Source: Thermophilibacter provencensis
GTDB taxonomy: Bacteria; Actinomycetota; Coriobacteriia; Coriobacteriales; Atopobiaceae
Direction of reading: 5' to 3'
Assembly: GCF_900128445.1 (NCBI RefSeq)
Contig: NZ_LT671417.1
Coordinates: forward strand, 1,722,769-1,786,768
Length of the DNA: 64,000 bases
This document shows, in pieces, positions 1 to 10,608 of this stretch. The position numbers were made by a program, and so were the translations under genes. The stretch's first letter is position 1; every line of letters begins with the position of its first letter. The notes beneath the pieces are model-generated. The model searched no databases, had not been told where the DNA came from, and worked only from the letters and a program-made list of their open reading frames with translations.

Positions 1-2
1 AT

Positions 3-227
3 CTCGTCTGCGAGGCAAACTTCCCTCAGGCCATCGAGGGCGTCCGCGAAACGCCCCTGCCCTCCGAGCTCTCTCCCGAGCGCCCGCTTCCCCCGCAGGC
101 GGCGGGGTCGCTCGTCCGCGCTTCGCTCGGCTGCGACGGCGGGCCCAGGTCGCACGCCTGCTGCGACGTCGAGCTCCTGGGCGGCGTCGTCAGGGGGTGG
201 GCGTCCTTCCAGCGAGACCTCACGCTC
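3..227 (+). CDS. In-frame coding stretch upstream of ribF (partial, 5' end outside window)
   Basis: The reading frame of ribF stays open from position 3 to the putative GTG start at 228, with G or C at nearly every third position, so this stretch looks translated. The peptide contains two Cys-rich spots and ends in [14 protein letters not shown] do not recognise it. It may be the C-terminus of the gene before ribF (often truB or a DHH phosphoesterase in this neighbourhood) running into ribF without a stop, or a long N-terminal extension of RibF itself. The window edge prevents a decision. Confidence 0.4.
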
Positions 228-1280
228 GTGCCCCCCGAGCGTGGCGAAGACTCGCGCCTCATGCGACGCTTCTCGCCCGGTCGCGACCGCTTCGTGTGCG
301 CCATCGGCGCCTTCGACGGCCTCCATCGCGGCCACCGCGCCCTCATCGCGCGCGCCCGCGCCGAGGCCGACGCCCGCGGCGCGCGCCTCATGGTCGTGAC
401 CTTCACGCCGGACCCGGCGCGCGTTCTGGGAGGGGAGGGCGCCCCGCGCGACCTCCTGCTCGCCGGCGAGCGGCCGTCCCTCATCCAGCGGAGCTGGGAC
501 GTGGACGCCGTGCTCGTGGTCGACTTCACCCCCGAGGTCGCCGCGCTGCCCTACGAGCGCTTCGTCCGCGACGTGCTGGGTGCCTACTGCGACGTGTCTG
601 CCCTCGTCGTGGGGGAGGACTTCCGCCTGGGCGCGGGCGGCCTCGGCACCGTCGAGGCCCTGCGCGCGCTTGGCGAGAAGGACGGGTTCGACGTGACGGG
701 CGCGCCCCTCATGCGTGACGGAGGCGCCCCGATAACCGCCACCCGCATCCGCGACCTCCTCTCCGAGGGGAGGGTCGAGGAGGCGGCAAGCCTGCTCGGC
801 CGCTGCCACCGCGTCTACGGCTCCGTCGAGCACGGGCGCGGCGAGGGCACGGGGTTCGGTTTCCCCACGGCAAACGTGCGCGTCGAGGAGGGGCTCGCGC
901 TGCCCGCCGAGGGCGTCTACGCCGGCTTCGTGAGCGTTGATGCGGCGTCGGGGGAGCCCGAGCGCCGCGCCTACCCGGCCGCGATCAACGTGGGCAAGCC
1001 GAGGTCCTTCTCGCCCGGCGAGGAGGGGGAGAGCTTCCTCGAGGCCACGCTTCTGGGCTTTGGGGGCGACCTCTACGGCCGGGGCGTCTGCGTGACCTTC
1101 GTGCGCTGGCTGCGCGCGCCGCGGCGGTTTGACTCGGTGGGGGAGCTCGAGCGCACCGTCCTCTCCAACGTGGACTGGGTGCGCCGAACCCTTGGCGGGG
1201 AGGGCATCGTGCTGCAGCGCGTGCCCGACTTCTCGCTCGCCGAGCTGGTCGCCCGCTCGAGGGGGGAGGCGTCGTCGTGA
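228..1280 (+). CDS. ribF: Bifunctional riboflavin kinase / FAD synthetase RibF
   Basis: RibF converts riboflavin to FMN and then to FAD in the cytoplasm. The N-terminal adenylyltransferase domain is marked by [10 protein letters not shown] at about residues 27-36. The C-terminal flavokinase domain is marked by [10 protein letters not shown] near residue 209, followed by EGVYAGF. The start is uncertain: GTG at 228 is the first start in this window and ATG at 261 is also possible, but the frame is open to the window edge. Measured from the conserved GAFDG block the protein has the usual length of about 310 residues. The TGA stop overlaps the GTG start of dnaG (GTGA), which suggests translational coupling. 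Confidence 0.9.
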   Translation: MPPERGEDSRLMRRFSPGRDRFVCAIGAFDGLHRGHRALIARARAEADARGARLMVVTFTPDPARVLGGEGAPRDLLLAGERPSLIQRSWDVDAVLVVDFTPEVAALPYERFVRDVLGAYCDVSALVVGEDFRLGAGGLGTVEALRALGEKDGFDVTGAPLMRDGGAPITATRIRDLLSEGRVEEAASLLGRCHRVYGSVEHGRGEGTGFGFPTANVRVEEGLALPAEGVYAGFVSVDAASGEPERRAYPAAINVGKPRSFSPGEEGESFLEATLLGFGGDLYGRGVCVTFVRWLRAPRRFDSVGELERTVLSNVDWVRRTLGGEGIVLQRVPDFSLAELVARSRGEASS

Positions 1281-3118
1281 TCACGGACGAGGACAAGGAG
1301 CGCGTCCGCCAGGCCACCGACTTCGTGCAGCTCGTGGCCGAGACCGTCGAGCTGCGACAGCGCGGACAGGAGTTCTGGGGGTGCTGCCCCTTTCACGGCG
1401 AGAAGAGCCCGTCTTTCAAGGTGAACCCGGCGACGGGCCTCTGGCACTGCTTCGGCTGCGGGGACGGCGGCGACGTCTTCTCCTACGTGCAGCGCCGCGA
1501 GAACCTCGACTTCCCCGACGCCATCCGCTACCTCGCGGACCGGGCCGGGATCGAGCTCCAGGAGGAGCGGGGCGGCCGGCGCGGCCCCAGGAAGACCCGC
1601 CTCATGGAGGCGCTCGGCGCGGCCGAGGAGTACTACCACACGATGCTCATGCGGGGCAGGGGCGCGGGGCCGGACGAGGCGAGGCGCTACTTCGCGGGCC
1701 GCGGCTTCGGCTCGGCCGTCTGCCGCCGCTGGGGGCTTGGCTTCGCTCCGGGCCGCGGGCAGCTCGTGGCGCAGCTGCGCGCCAAGGGCTTCACGTCCGC
1801 CGAGCTGATCGCGGCAGACCTCGCCCAGGAGCGCTCGGGGCGCGTCATGGACCGCTTCTACGACCGCGTGATGTTCCCCATCCACGACGAGCAGGGGCGC
1901 ACCATCGCCTTCGGCGGCCGCGTCATCGGGCCCAAGCGCGACAACGTGGCCAAGTACGTCAACACGCGCGACACGGCCGCCTTCAACAAGGGCAAGCACC
2001 TCTTCGCCTACGACCGTGCCAAGGAGACGATGGCCGCCACCGGCGAGGCCATCGTCTGCGAGGGCTACACCGACGTCATCGCCATGCACGAGGCCGGCTT
2101 CACCAACGCCGTGGCCGCGCTCGGCACGGCCTTTCGCCTGGACCACGTGCGGCTCATGGAGCGCCAGCGCGTGAGCAGGATCGTCTGCATGTTCGACGGG
2201 GACGCCGCGGGGCAGCGCGCCGCCGAGCGCGCGGTGCGCTACATCGACAAGACCTCGGCGGCGCTGCTGTGCGTGGTGCTGCCGGACAACCAGGACCCGA
2301 TGGAGTTCCTCTCCGCCCACGGGGCCGACGCGCTCCGCCCCATCCTGGCCGCCGCGCGCCCGCTCATGGACTTCGTCTTCGAGAAGCGCCTGGCGGGTCT
2401 CGACCTCTCCGCGCCGGGGCTGCGCGTCCGCGCCCTCGCGGACATGGCCCAGCTCCTGGCGCCGCTCAAGCACTCCGTCCTTCTCGACGAGTACGCCACG
2501 CGGCTCGCGGACACCCTCGGCATGGACGTCGCCGAGACCAAGCGCGCGATTCGCGAGGCCAAGGTCGCGGAGGCCGAGGAGGACCGCCCCCCGGCGCGCG
2601 CGGCGGCACGCAGGCCGTCCCGGGCCCAGGCCGGCGCGGCGGGGTATCGCGCCCTATCCGCCGACGACCGCATGCAGGTCGCGGCCGAGCGCGAGCTGCT
2701 CGGTGCCATGGCGCAGCGCCCGGAGGCCTTGAGGCCCTATGCCGAGCGCATAGCCGCCCTCTCGTGGTCCGACGCCCGCCACGAGGCGATGGCGTGGGCG
2801 ATGCTCTCGACGCCGGAGGGGACGAGCCCCGCCGCGGCGGTCGCGGCGGCGAGCTCCGTCGTCCCCGAGGCCCCCTCGATCCTCTCAGGCGGGCGCGTGA
2901 TGGGCGACGACGAGCTCTCGGACGCCGAGAAGCTCGACTTCATCGTAGACACCGCCGAGCTCTGCTCGTGCCGGAGGCGGATTCGCCAGATACGTGCGGC
3001 GCTCAGCTCCTCGTCGCGCCCCGACGAGGAGTCGCAGGCGCTCTTCCGCGAGGCTACCGAGCTTCAGCGTCGGGTGAACGAGTTGGTCAGGACACTATCC
3101 TCGGTATCGTCCGAGTAG
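1277..3118 (+). CDS. dnaG: DNA primase DnaG
   Basis: This primase makes the RNA primers for replication and acts with the replicative helicase. The 613-residue product has the usual domain order. A CHC2 zinc-binding module comes first (CCPFH at about 36-40 and CFGCGDGGD at about 58-66). The TOPRIM core follows ([13 protein letters not shown] near 262 and the metal-binding [11 protein letters not shown] near 305), then a helicase-interacting C-terminal region. The start is GTG at 1277, overlapping the ribF stop. Together with rpoD immediately downstream this is the conserved dnaG-rpoD pair of the macromolecular-synthesis operon. Confidence 0.96.
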   Translation: MITDEDKERVRQATDFVQLVAETVELRQRGQEFWGCCPFHGEKSPSFKVNPATGLWHCFGCGDGGDVFSYVQRRENLDFPDAIRYLADRAGIELQEERGGRRGPRKTRLMEALGAAEEYYHTMLMRGRGAGPDEARRYFAGRGFGSAVCRRWGLGFAPGRGQLVAQLRAKGFTSAELIAADLAQERSGRVMDRFYDRVMFPIHDEQGRTIAFGGRVIGPKRDNVAKYVNTRDTAAFNKGKHLFAYDRAKETMAATGEAIVCEGYTDVIAMHEAGFTNAVAALGTAFRLDHVRLMERQRVSRIVCMFDGDAAGQRAAERAVRYIDKTSAALLCVVLPDNQDPMEFLSAHGADALRPILAAARPLMDFVFEKRLAGLDLSAPGLRVRALADMAQLLAPLKHSVLLDEYATRLADTLGMDVAETKRAIREAKVAEAEEDRPPARAAARRPSRAQAGAAGYRALSADDRMQVAAERELLGAMAQRPEALRPYAERIAALSWSDARHEAMAWAMLSTPEGTSPAAAVAAASSVVPEAPSILSGGRVMGDDELSDAEKLDFIVDTAELCSCRRRIRQIRAALSSSSRPDEESQALFREATELQRRVNELVRTLSSVSSE

Positions 3119-3126
3119 GTTTCGGG

Positions 3127-3132
3127 TATAAT
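3127..3132 (+). promoter_or_regulatory. Candidate -10 box for rpoD
   Basis: A perfect TATAAT preceded by GGG lies 31 bases before the rpoD GTG start, just after the dnaG stop. No convincing -35 hexamer is visible at 16-18 bp spacing. If real it would let rpoD be transcribed independently of dnaG. Confidence 0.45.
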
Positions 3133-3162
3133 CTCGAAGTTCATGCGTCGAAGGGGAGATAC

Positions 3163-4518
<1,356 letters not shown>

Positions 4519-4539
4519 CCGTCCTTCTCGCCCCGCCCT

Positions 4540-4570
4540 GCGGCCCCGCACCCCCACGGTGCGGGGCCGC
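4540..4570 (+). terminator. Hairpin terminator after rpoD
   Basis: A perfect 13-bp stem (GCGGCCCCGCACC, loop CCCAC, then its complement) starts 21 bases after the rpoD stop. It is followed by TTCTCG rather than a pure T tract. Confidence 0.7.
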
Positions 4571-4705
4571 TTCTCGTGAGGGGCAAGAACGCCGAGCATG
4601 CCCCTGCGCACGGTCTCTGCCCCTCTCGGCCCTAATCCGTGCATGTGGGCATGCTCGCCCGCGCCCGAGGTTGCTCTGCGGCGGGGCGCCGGGCTGGGCA
4701 TCCCG

Positions 4706-4918
4706 CAGCGGCGTTGCGAAATCAGGGGTCGTGGCAATTCTCGGGTCCGCGGCGTTGCCGCTTTGGGGGTCATGGCAACCGGGCCGGAGCGCCAACAGGG
4801 CGTTCTTCTCGCTCTGCTGCGGAATCCGGGGTCGTGGCAGGCCAATTGCTGCCACGACCCAGGATTCCGCAGCGCCTCTGTCGACAGGACTGCCACGACC
4901 CTCAAAACGGCAACGCGG
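4706..4918. repeat. Nested palindromic array of five GGGTCGTGGCA units
   Basis: Five copies of a motif of about 28 bp ending in GGGTCRTGGCA occur in this rpoD-tRNA gap. Three are direct (4706-4736, 4749-4777, 4816-4840) and two are inverted (4849-4873, 4891-4918). The third and fourth copies form a 25-bp inverted repeat with one mismatch and an 8-base loop. The second and fifth copies also match each other in inverted orientation (GCGTTGCCG-TTTGAGGGTC type), so the whole array can fold into a nested cruciform. No gene is visible in 4571-4991, and the short open frames here are by-products of GC content. Confidence 0.8.
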
Positions 4919-4991
4919 GGGAGGGGGCGGGCGAGAAGGACGTCGCGCCCTGGCGCCACCGCCCCTCGCAAAAGAAATCTGAGATTTCCCC

Positions 4992-5019
4992 TTGCGTCCG
5001 GTTTCGGAATCTGTATACT
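4992..5019 (+). promoter_or_regulatory. Promoter of tRNA-Asn
   Basis: TTGCGT (4992-4997) and TATACT (5014-5019) are separated by 16 bp and lie 30 bases before the tRNA. The region is locally less GC-rich than its surroundings. Confidence 0.6.
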
Positions 5020-5048
5020 CTTCTCTTGTGCGAACGCGCACACCACAT

Positions 5049-5123
5049 TCCCCGGTGGCGCAGTGGTAGCGCAGCTGACTGTTAATCAGCGTGTCGTAGG
5101 TTCGAATCCTACCCGGGGAGCCA
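5049..5123 (+). tRNA. tRNA-Asn (anticodon GTT)
   Basis: A complete cloverleaf can be drawn. The acceptor stem is TCCCCGG/CCGGGGA, with a D arm GCGC-AGTGGTA-GCGC. The anticodon stem GCTGA/TCAGC carries the loop CTGTTAA (GTT at 5081-5083). The T arm is GTAGG-TTCGAAT-CCTAC, followed by G and an encoded CCA end. The gene stands alone with its own promoter and terminator. Confidence 0.97.
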
Positions 5124-5133
5124 GTACATGCGA

Positions 5134-5160
5134 GGGCCGGCAGACGATGCCGGCCCTTTT
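5134..5160 (+). terminator. Rho-independent terminator of tRNA-Asn
   Basis: A 9-bp stem GGGCCGGCA/TGCCGGCCC with loop GACGA is followed by TTTT, 10 bases after the tRNA. Confidence 0.85.
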
Positions 5161-5254
5161 CCTATGGCTCCGCTAACCTCTGCCGTTTCTATGACTCCCG
5201 ACGCCCTGTGTTAGGATTTCAACGCAACAGCCCATCCGCATGCCGGGAGGAACC

Positions 5255-6079
5255 GTGAGCCACACCATCGAGGCGGCCGACAGGGCCGCGCACGTCACCG
5301 GCGCGCTCGCCAAGGACCGCTTCATCCTGCAGCAGCTCGTGACCAAGGACTTCAAGCTGAGGTACCGCCGCTCGGTCCTCGGCGTCATCTGGAGCGTCCT
5401 CAACCCGCTGCTCATGATGATGATCATGAGCTTCGTCTTCTCGTACTTCCTGCGCGGCTCCAACGTGGAGAACTACCCCCTCTACCTCATCGTCGGCAAC
5501 ATCACGTTCTCGCTCATGAGCGAGGCCACGAACGGCGGCCTGACGTCCATCATCAGCGCCGCCCCGCTGCTCAAGAAGGTCAAGGTCGACCGCTGGGTGT
5601 TCCCGGTCCAGAAGGTCTTCTCCGCGATGATGAACTTCGGGTTCTCGCTCATCGCCGTCGTCGTGGTCATGCTGTTCTTCCAGGTCATGCCCACCTGGCA
5701 CATCGTCTGGATGATCCCGGCGCTCTTCCTGCTCATGCTCTTCTGCATTGGCATCAGCCTGCTCATCGGCGCCGCCGCGGTCTTCTTCCGCGACATGATC
5801 CACCTCTGGAGCGTCGCCCTCACGGCCTGGACCTACCTCACGCCCATCTTCTGGGACCTCTCCCTGCTCACCAACGCCGGCGCCCCCCAGATCGTGGTGT
5901 GGGTCGTCAAGGCGAACCCCATGTACAACTACCTCGAGATGATGCGCTGCGCCATCGTGTACCAGTCGAGTCCCACCACGACGGTGCTCCTGCTCGCGGT
6001 ATTCTGGGCGCTGCTCATGCTCGTCATCGGCTACTTCGTCTTCCGCAAGACCGAGCACAAGTTCATCCTCTTCATCTAG
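5255..6079 (+). CDS. ABC-2 type polysaccharide/teichoic acid export permease
   Basis: This is the transmembrane subunit of a two-gene ABC exporter of the TagG/Wzm type, which moves lipid-linked glycopolymers across the cytoplasmic membrane. The protein has about six hydrophobic segments. It starts with the family's typical interface region (LVTKDFKLRYRRSVLGVIWS) before the first membrane span and has the late LTPIFWDLS and NPMYNYLEMMR motifs. I prefer GTG at 5255, which follows GGGAGG (5245-5250) by 4 bases. An in-frame ATG at 5240 would overlap that ribosome binding site. The ATPase gene starts 12 bases after the stop. Confidence 0.85.
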   Translation: MSHTIEAADRAAHVTGALAKDRFILQQLVTKDFKLRYRRSVLGVIWSVLNPLLMMMIMSFVFSYFLRGSNVENYPLYLIVGNITFSLMSEATNGGLTSIISAAPLLKKVKVDRWVFPVQKVFSAMMNFGFSLIAVVVVMLFFQVMPTWHIVWMIPALFLLMLFCIGISLLIGAAAVFFRDMIHLWSVALTAWTYLTPIFWDLSLLTNAGAPQIVVWVVKANPMYNYLEMMRCAIVYQSSPTTTVLLLAVFWALLMLVIGYFVFRKTEHKFILFI

Positions 6080-6091
6080 GGCGGTATCCCC

Positions 6092-6847
6092 ATGGCTGAC
6101 ACCACCGGCTCCGAGTACGCGATCGAGGTCAACGACGTCTCGATGATCTTCAACATCGCGAGCGAGCAGCTCAACAACCTCAAGGAGTACTTCATCAAGA
6201 TCATGAGGCACGAGCTCTTCTTCAAGGAGTTCCGCGCGCTCGACCACGTGAGCTTCAAGGTGCGCCGCGGCGAGGTCGTCGGCCTCGTGGGCACCAACGG
6301 CTCCGGCAAGTCCACGATGCTCAAGTGCATCGCCGGCGTGCTCGAGCCCTCGGAGGGCTCGATCGTCGTGCGCGGCAACATCGCCCCGCTCATCGAGCTC
6401 GGAGCGGGCTTCGACCCCGAGCTCACCGCCCGGGAGAACATCTACCTCAACGGGTCGCTGCTCGGCTACTCCCGCGAGTTCGTCGACGAGCACCTCCAGG
6501 AGATCATCGACTTCGCCGAGCTCCAGGACTTCATGGACATGCCGCTCAAGAACTACTCCTCCGGCATGGTGGCGCGCATCGCCTTCGCCATCGCCACGGT
6601 GACCGAGCCGGACCTCCTCATCGTCGACGAGACGCTCTCCGTCGGCGACGTCTTCTTCCAGGAGAAGTGCGAGCGCCGCATCCAGAGCTTCATCGACTCG
6701 GGCAACGTCACGGTGCTCTTCGTGTCCCACTCCATGAAGCAGGTGGAGCGCATCTGCGAGCGCGCGATCTGGATCGAGAAGGGCGTCCAGCGGATGGACG
6801 GCCCCGTCGAGGAGGTCGTCGAGGCGTACGAGCGGCAGTTCGGGTAG
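6092..6847 (+). CDS. ABC-type polysaccharide/teichoic acid export ATPase (TagH/Wzt-like)
   Basis: This is the ATP-hydrolysing subunit for the permease before it. It has a Walker A motif GTNGSGKST at about residues 69-77, a signature SSGMVARIAFA near 156 and a Walker B motif LLIVDETLSVGD near 176. The export-family ENIYLNGSLLG motif lies between them, and the switch His is in VSHSMKQ. At 251 residues it lacks the C-terminal carbohydrate-binding domain found in some Wzt proteins, so it is the short form. The substrate is not shown by context; no glycosyltransferases are adjacent. Confidence 0.88.
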   Translation: MADTTGSEYAIEVNDVSMIFNIASEQLNNLKEYFIKIMRHELFFKEFRALDHVSFKVRRGEVVGLVGTNGSGKSTMLKCIAGVLEPSEGSIVVRGNIAPLIELGAGFDPELTARENIYLNGSLLGYSREFVDEHLQEIIDFAELQDFMDMPLKNYSSGMVARIAFAIATVTEPDLLIVDETLSVGDVFFQEKCERRIQSFIDSGNVTVLFVSHSMKQVERICERAIWIEKGVQRMDGPVEEVVEAYERQFG

Positions 6848-6886
6848 GAGGCCCGCGCGGCAGTGTCCCGGCGCGGCCGAATGGTG

Positions 6887-7003
6887 TACACTGTGGGGGA
6901 TTCTTTAAGCCGGTGCGAGACGCCAGCAAGGTCAGGTCCTCCCGGGGACGCTCTCATAGCCTTATCTCGACGCTCGTGCCGGCATACGGCAGGGCGTCTT
7001 TTT
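6887..7003 (+). promoter_or_regulatory. Pyr operon promoter and PyrR-type transcription attenuator
   Basis: A -10-like TACACT (6887-6892) is followed by a leader. The leader contains TTCTTTAAG and GCGAGACGCCAGCAAGG (6915-6931), which resembles a PyrR binding loop (GAGGCTGGCAAGG type). Downstream, GACGC...GCCG-GCATA-CGGC...GCGTC followed by TTTTT (6969-7003) forms a terminator ending 17 bases before pyrR. GACGCC at 6919 could pair with GGGCGTC at 6992-6998 as the alternative antiterminator. PyrR bound to UMP would favour the terminator. The reading is from sequence pairing plus established PyrR biology in other bacteria. Confidence 0.65.
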
Positions 7004-7019
7004 GTGAGAAGGGAGTCCC

Positions 7020-7571
<552 letters not shown>

Positions 7572-7590
7572 CACAGGAGGTGCCAACCAC

Positions 7591-8526
7591 ATGCTGTCCG
7601 TCAAGCACCTGATCGACACGACGAGCCTCACCGCGGACGACATCACACAGATCCTCGACACGGCCCGCTCGTTCTCCGAGGTCAACAAGCGCGCGATCAA
7701 GAAGGTCCCCGCGCTGCGCGGCCGCACGATCGTGAACCTCTTCCTCGAGCCGTCCACGCGCACCAAGAGCTCCTTCGAGCTCGCCGAGAAGCGCCTCTCG
7801 GCAGACTCCCTCTCCATGGGCGGCGCCACGAGCTCCGTCGTGAAGGGCGAGAGCCTCGCCGACACCATCGAGACCATCGACGCCATGAACGTCGACATGT
7901 TCATCTGCCGCGCGAAGCTCGCCGGCACGCCGCAGAAGATCACCGAGCACACCGACGCCATCGTCATCAACGCCGGCGACGGCAAGCACCAGCACCCCAC
8001 GCAGGCGATGCTCGACCTCTACACCATCCGCGAGAACTTCGGCCACCTCGACGGCCTCAAGGTCGCCATCGTCGGCGACCTCTCCCACAGCCGCGTGTGC
8101 GGCAGCCTCGTGCCCGCGCTCAAGACCATGGGCGCCGAGGTCACGCTCGTCGGCCCGCCCACCTTCCAGGTGGACGACCCCGACTACTACGGCGTCCCGC
8201 AGACCGCCGACCTCGACGCCGTCATCCCCGAGATGGACGTCGTCTACATGCTGCGCGTCCAGCTCGAGCGAATGGAGGGCGCGGCCATCCCGTCCCGCCG
8301 CGAGTACAACCGCCTCTGGGGCCTCGACATGGCCCGCGTGGACAGGATGAAGCCCGAGGCCATCATCTGCCACCCCGGCCCCATGAACCGCGGCATGGAG
8401 ATCAACGCCGACGTGGCCGACTGCGCGCGCTCGCGCATCCTCGACCAGGTGAACGCCGGCGTCCTCACGCGCATGGCCGAGATGTACCTGCTTCTGGGAG
8501 GAGAGAACAATGGCGTATCTGCTTAA
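7591..8526 (+). CDS. pyrB: Aspartate carbamoyltransferase catalytic subunit
   Basis: This enzyme condenses carbamoyl phosphate with aspartate in the second step of UMP synthesis. The 311-residue chain has the carbamoyl-phosphate signature FLEPSTRTKSSFE (about 51-63), HPTQAMLDLYTI (about 132-143), the IVGDLSHSRV loop and CHPGPMNRG near the C-terminus. No pyrI regulatory subunit is present, so feedback control probably acts through PyrR. The end overlaps the pyrC start by 17 bases. Confidence 0.96.
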   Translation: MLSVKHLIDTTSLTADDITQILDTARSFSEVNKRAIKKVPALRGRTIVNLFLEPSTRTKSSFELAEKRLSADSLSMGGATSSVVKGESLADTIETIDAMNVDMFICRAKLAGTPQKITEHTDAIVINAGDGKHQHPTQAMLDLYTIRENFGHLDGLKVAIVGDLSHSRVCGSLVPALKTMGAEVTLVGPPTFQVDDPDYYGVPQTADLDAVIPEMDVVYMLRVQLERMEGAAIPSRREYNRLWGLDMARVDRMKPEAIICHPGPMNRGMEINADVADCARSRILDQVNAGVLTRMAEMYLLLGGENNGVSA

Positions 8527-9823
8527 GGGTGCCCACGTCGTCGACCCGCAGGTGGGCCTCGACGACGTCCGTGACGTGCTCATCGACGGCGACAGGATCG
8601 CCGCGGTGGGGGAGGGCCTGGACGCTCCCGAGGGCGCCGAGGTCATCGACGCCGCCGGCAAGTACCTCGTCCCCGGCCTCGTGGACATGCACGTGCACTT
8701 CCGCGACCCCGGCTTCGAGTACAAGGAGACCATCGAGACCGGTGCCCGCGCGGCCACCCACGGCGGCTTCACCGACGTGGCCACGATGCCCAACACCGAC
8801 CCGGTGACCGACAACGGCGCCGAGGTCCGCTACCAGATCGACCGCTCCCGCCACGCCGGCCTCTGCCACATCCGCCCGATCGGCGCGCTCACGGTGGGCG
8901 AGAGGGGCGAGACGCTCGCGGAGATCGGCGACATGGTCATGGAGGGCGCGGTCGCCTTCTCCGACGACGGCCACGGCGTCCAGAGCGCCGGCATGATGCG
9001 TACCTGCATGGAGTACGTCTCCCAGTTCGACAAGGTCGTCTCCGCGCACTGCGAGGTCGAGTCGCTCACCACGCACGGCGTCATCAACGAGGGCCGCGCC
9101 TCCACGCGCCTCGGCATGTTCGGCTGGCCCGCGCTCGGCGAGGAGCTTGAGATCTACCGCGACATCGAGCTCTGCCGCATGACCGGCTGCGCCCTGCACA
9201 TCGCCCACATCTCCACCGAGAAGGGCCTCGAGCTCGTCCGCGCCGCCAAGGCCGAGGGCCTGCCAGTGACCTGCGAGGTCACCCCGCACCACCTGTTCCT
9301 CTGCGAGGACGACATCACCGACGCCTACGACACCAACCTCAAGATGAACCCGCCGCTGCGCACCGCCGCGGACGCGGCGGCTCTCCGCGAGGGCATCCTC
9401 GACGGCTCGATCGACTGCATCGTGACCGACCACGCCCCGCATGCCCCGCACGAGAAGGACTGCGAGTGGGAGATCGCCTTCTTCGGCATCGTGGGCCTGG
9501 AGACGTCGCTGCCGCTCATGCTCACCAACCTCGTGCTGCCGGGGAAGATGAGCTGGTCGCGCCTCGTCGAGGTCATGGCCGTGAACCCGCGCCGCTGCCT
9601 GCGCCTGCCGGAGATTCGCGTGGAGGCCGGAAGCACCGCCGACCTCACGCTCATCGACCCCGCGGTCGAGGTCACGGTCACCGAGGACTGGCTCCAGAGC
9701 CGCTCCAAGAACTCGGCGTGGCTCGGGGCAACCCTCACGGGCGCCGCGTGCGACGTCTTCGTCGCCGGACGCCACACGCTCACGGGCGGCGAGGTCACGC
9801 CGGTCAAGCGGGTCCTGCGATGA
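8510..9823 (+). CDS. pyrC: Dihydroorotase
   Basis: This metal-dependent amidohydrolase cyclises carbamoyl aspartate to dihydroorotate. The 437-residue protein has DMHVHFRDPGFEYKETI, with the HxH metal ligands near residues 62-64. It also has the ATMPNTDP motif, the CHIRPIGALT block, and ITDHAPH-type sequence (CIVTDHAPHAPHEK) near 305. It belongs to the long class I type. The start overlaps pyrB. The TGA stop is embedded in the ATG of pyrK (ATGA). Confidence 0.95.
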   Translation: MAYLLKGAHVVDPQVGLDDVRDVLIDGDRIAAVGEGLDAPEGAEVIDAAGKYLVPGLVDMHVHFRDPGFEYKETIETGARAATHGGFTDVATMPNTDPVTDNGAEVRYQIDRSRHAGLCHIRPIGALTVGERGETLAEIGDMVMEGAVAFSDDGHGVQSAGMMRTCMEYVSQFDKVVSAHCEVESLTTHGVINEGRASTRLGMFGWPALGEELEIYRDIELCRMTGCALHIAHISTEKGLELVRAAKAEGLPVTCEVTPHHLFLCEDDITDAYDTNLKMNPPLRTAADAAALREGILDGSIDCIVTDHAPHAPHEKDCEWEIAFFGIVGLETSLPLMLTNLVLPGKMSWSRLVEVMAVNPRRCLRLPEIRVEAGSTADLTLIDPAVEVTVTEDWLQSRSKNSAWLGATLTGAACDVFVAGRHTLTGGEVTPVKRVLR

Positions 9824-10608
9824 GCGCCGGGCTTGGCGTCCACGACTTCACCGTCGTCACAAACGAGCGCGTCGCGGACGGTCTCATGCGCATCGTCTTC
9901 TCCGCGCCCGAGCTCGCCTCCGCGCTCGCCCCGGGCCAGTTCGTGAACGTCCACGTGCCCGGCGACGCGAGCCAGATCCTGCGCGTCCCGCTGTCCTTCA
10001 GCTGCGCGGATGCCGCGGCCGGAACCGTGGAGATCGTCTACGCCGTCGTGGGCGACGGCACGCGCCGCCTCTCAGGGATGGCGGCGGGGGAGACCTCCAC
10101 GGCCGTCGGGCCCTGCGGAAACCCCTGGCCGGCCGTCGAGGGCGCCCGTCGCGCCTGCGTCGTGGCCGGTGGCGTGGGCGTGACGCCCATCGTCGCGTGC
10201 GCCCGCATGCTCGCCGCGTCGGGCGTGGCCTTCGACGCCGTCGTGGGCGCGCAGACCTCGGGCAGGCTTTGGGGCGCGGACGCGCTCGAGGGCCTCGGTG
10301 CCGGCACCGTTGCCGTGACCACCGACGACGGAACCGCTGGCCGGCGCGGATTTACCACCGACGCCCTCGCCGACCTTCTCGCCGAGAAGGACTACGACGT
10401 CGTCTACACCTGTGGCCCCGAGGTCATGATGGCGGGCGTCGCGCGCCTCTGCCGCGAGGCCGGCGTGGCCTGCCGCGTCTCCATGGAGCGGATGATGTGC
10501 TGCGGTTTTGGCGCGTGCGGCACCTGCAACGTGGCCATGGCCGACGGCACCTACAAGTCCTGCTGCAAGGACGGCCCCGTCTTCGACGCAGAGGAGGTGG
10601 CGTGGTAA
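9820..10608 (+). CDS. pyrK: Dihydroorotate dehydrogenase B electron transfer subunit PyrK
   Basis: PyrK is the FAD and [2Fe-2S] subunit that passes electrons from dihydroorotate oxidation in PyrD to NAD+. The start ATG 9820 overlaps the pyrC stop and gives 262 residues. Visible are the FAD-binding RVPLSFS-type motif, the nucleotide-binding VVAGGVGVTPIVA loop and a C-terminal cysteine cluster MMCCGFGACGTCNVA...CCKDGPVF that ligates the iron-sulfur centre. Its position before pyrD is the standard one in NAD-dependent class 1B systems. Confidence 0.95.
   Translation: MSAGLGVHDFTVVTNERVADGLMRIVFSAPELASALAPGQFVNVHVPGDASQILRVPLSFSCADAAAGTVEIVYAVVGDGTRRLSGMAAGETSTAVGPCGNPWPAVEGARRACVVAGGVGVTPIVACARMLAASGVAFDAVVGAQTSGRLWGADALEGLGAGTVAVTTDDGTAGRRGFTTDALADLLAEKDYDVVYTCGPEVMMAGVARLCREAGVACRVSMERMMCCGFGACGTCNVAMADGTYKSCCKDGPVFDAEEVAW

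Noticed and set aside
1129-3162. Frame continuous with rpoD running back over dnaG, giving a product of over 1100 residues
   Set aside because: The upstream part is Arg/Pro/Gly-rich shadow translation of dnaG. RpoD similarity starts only after the GTG at 3163, which has a ribosome binding site.
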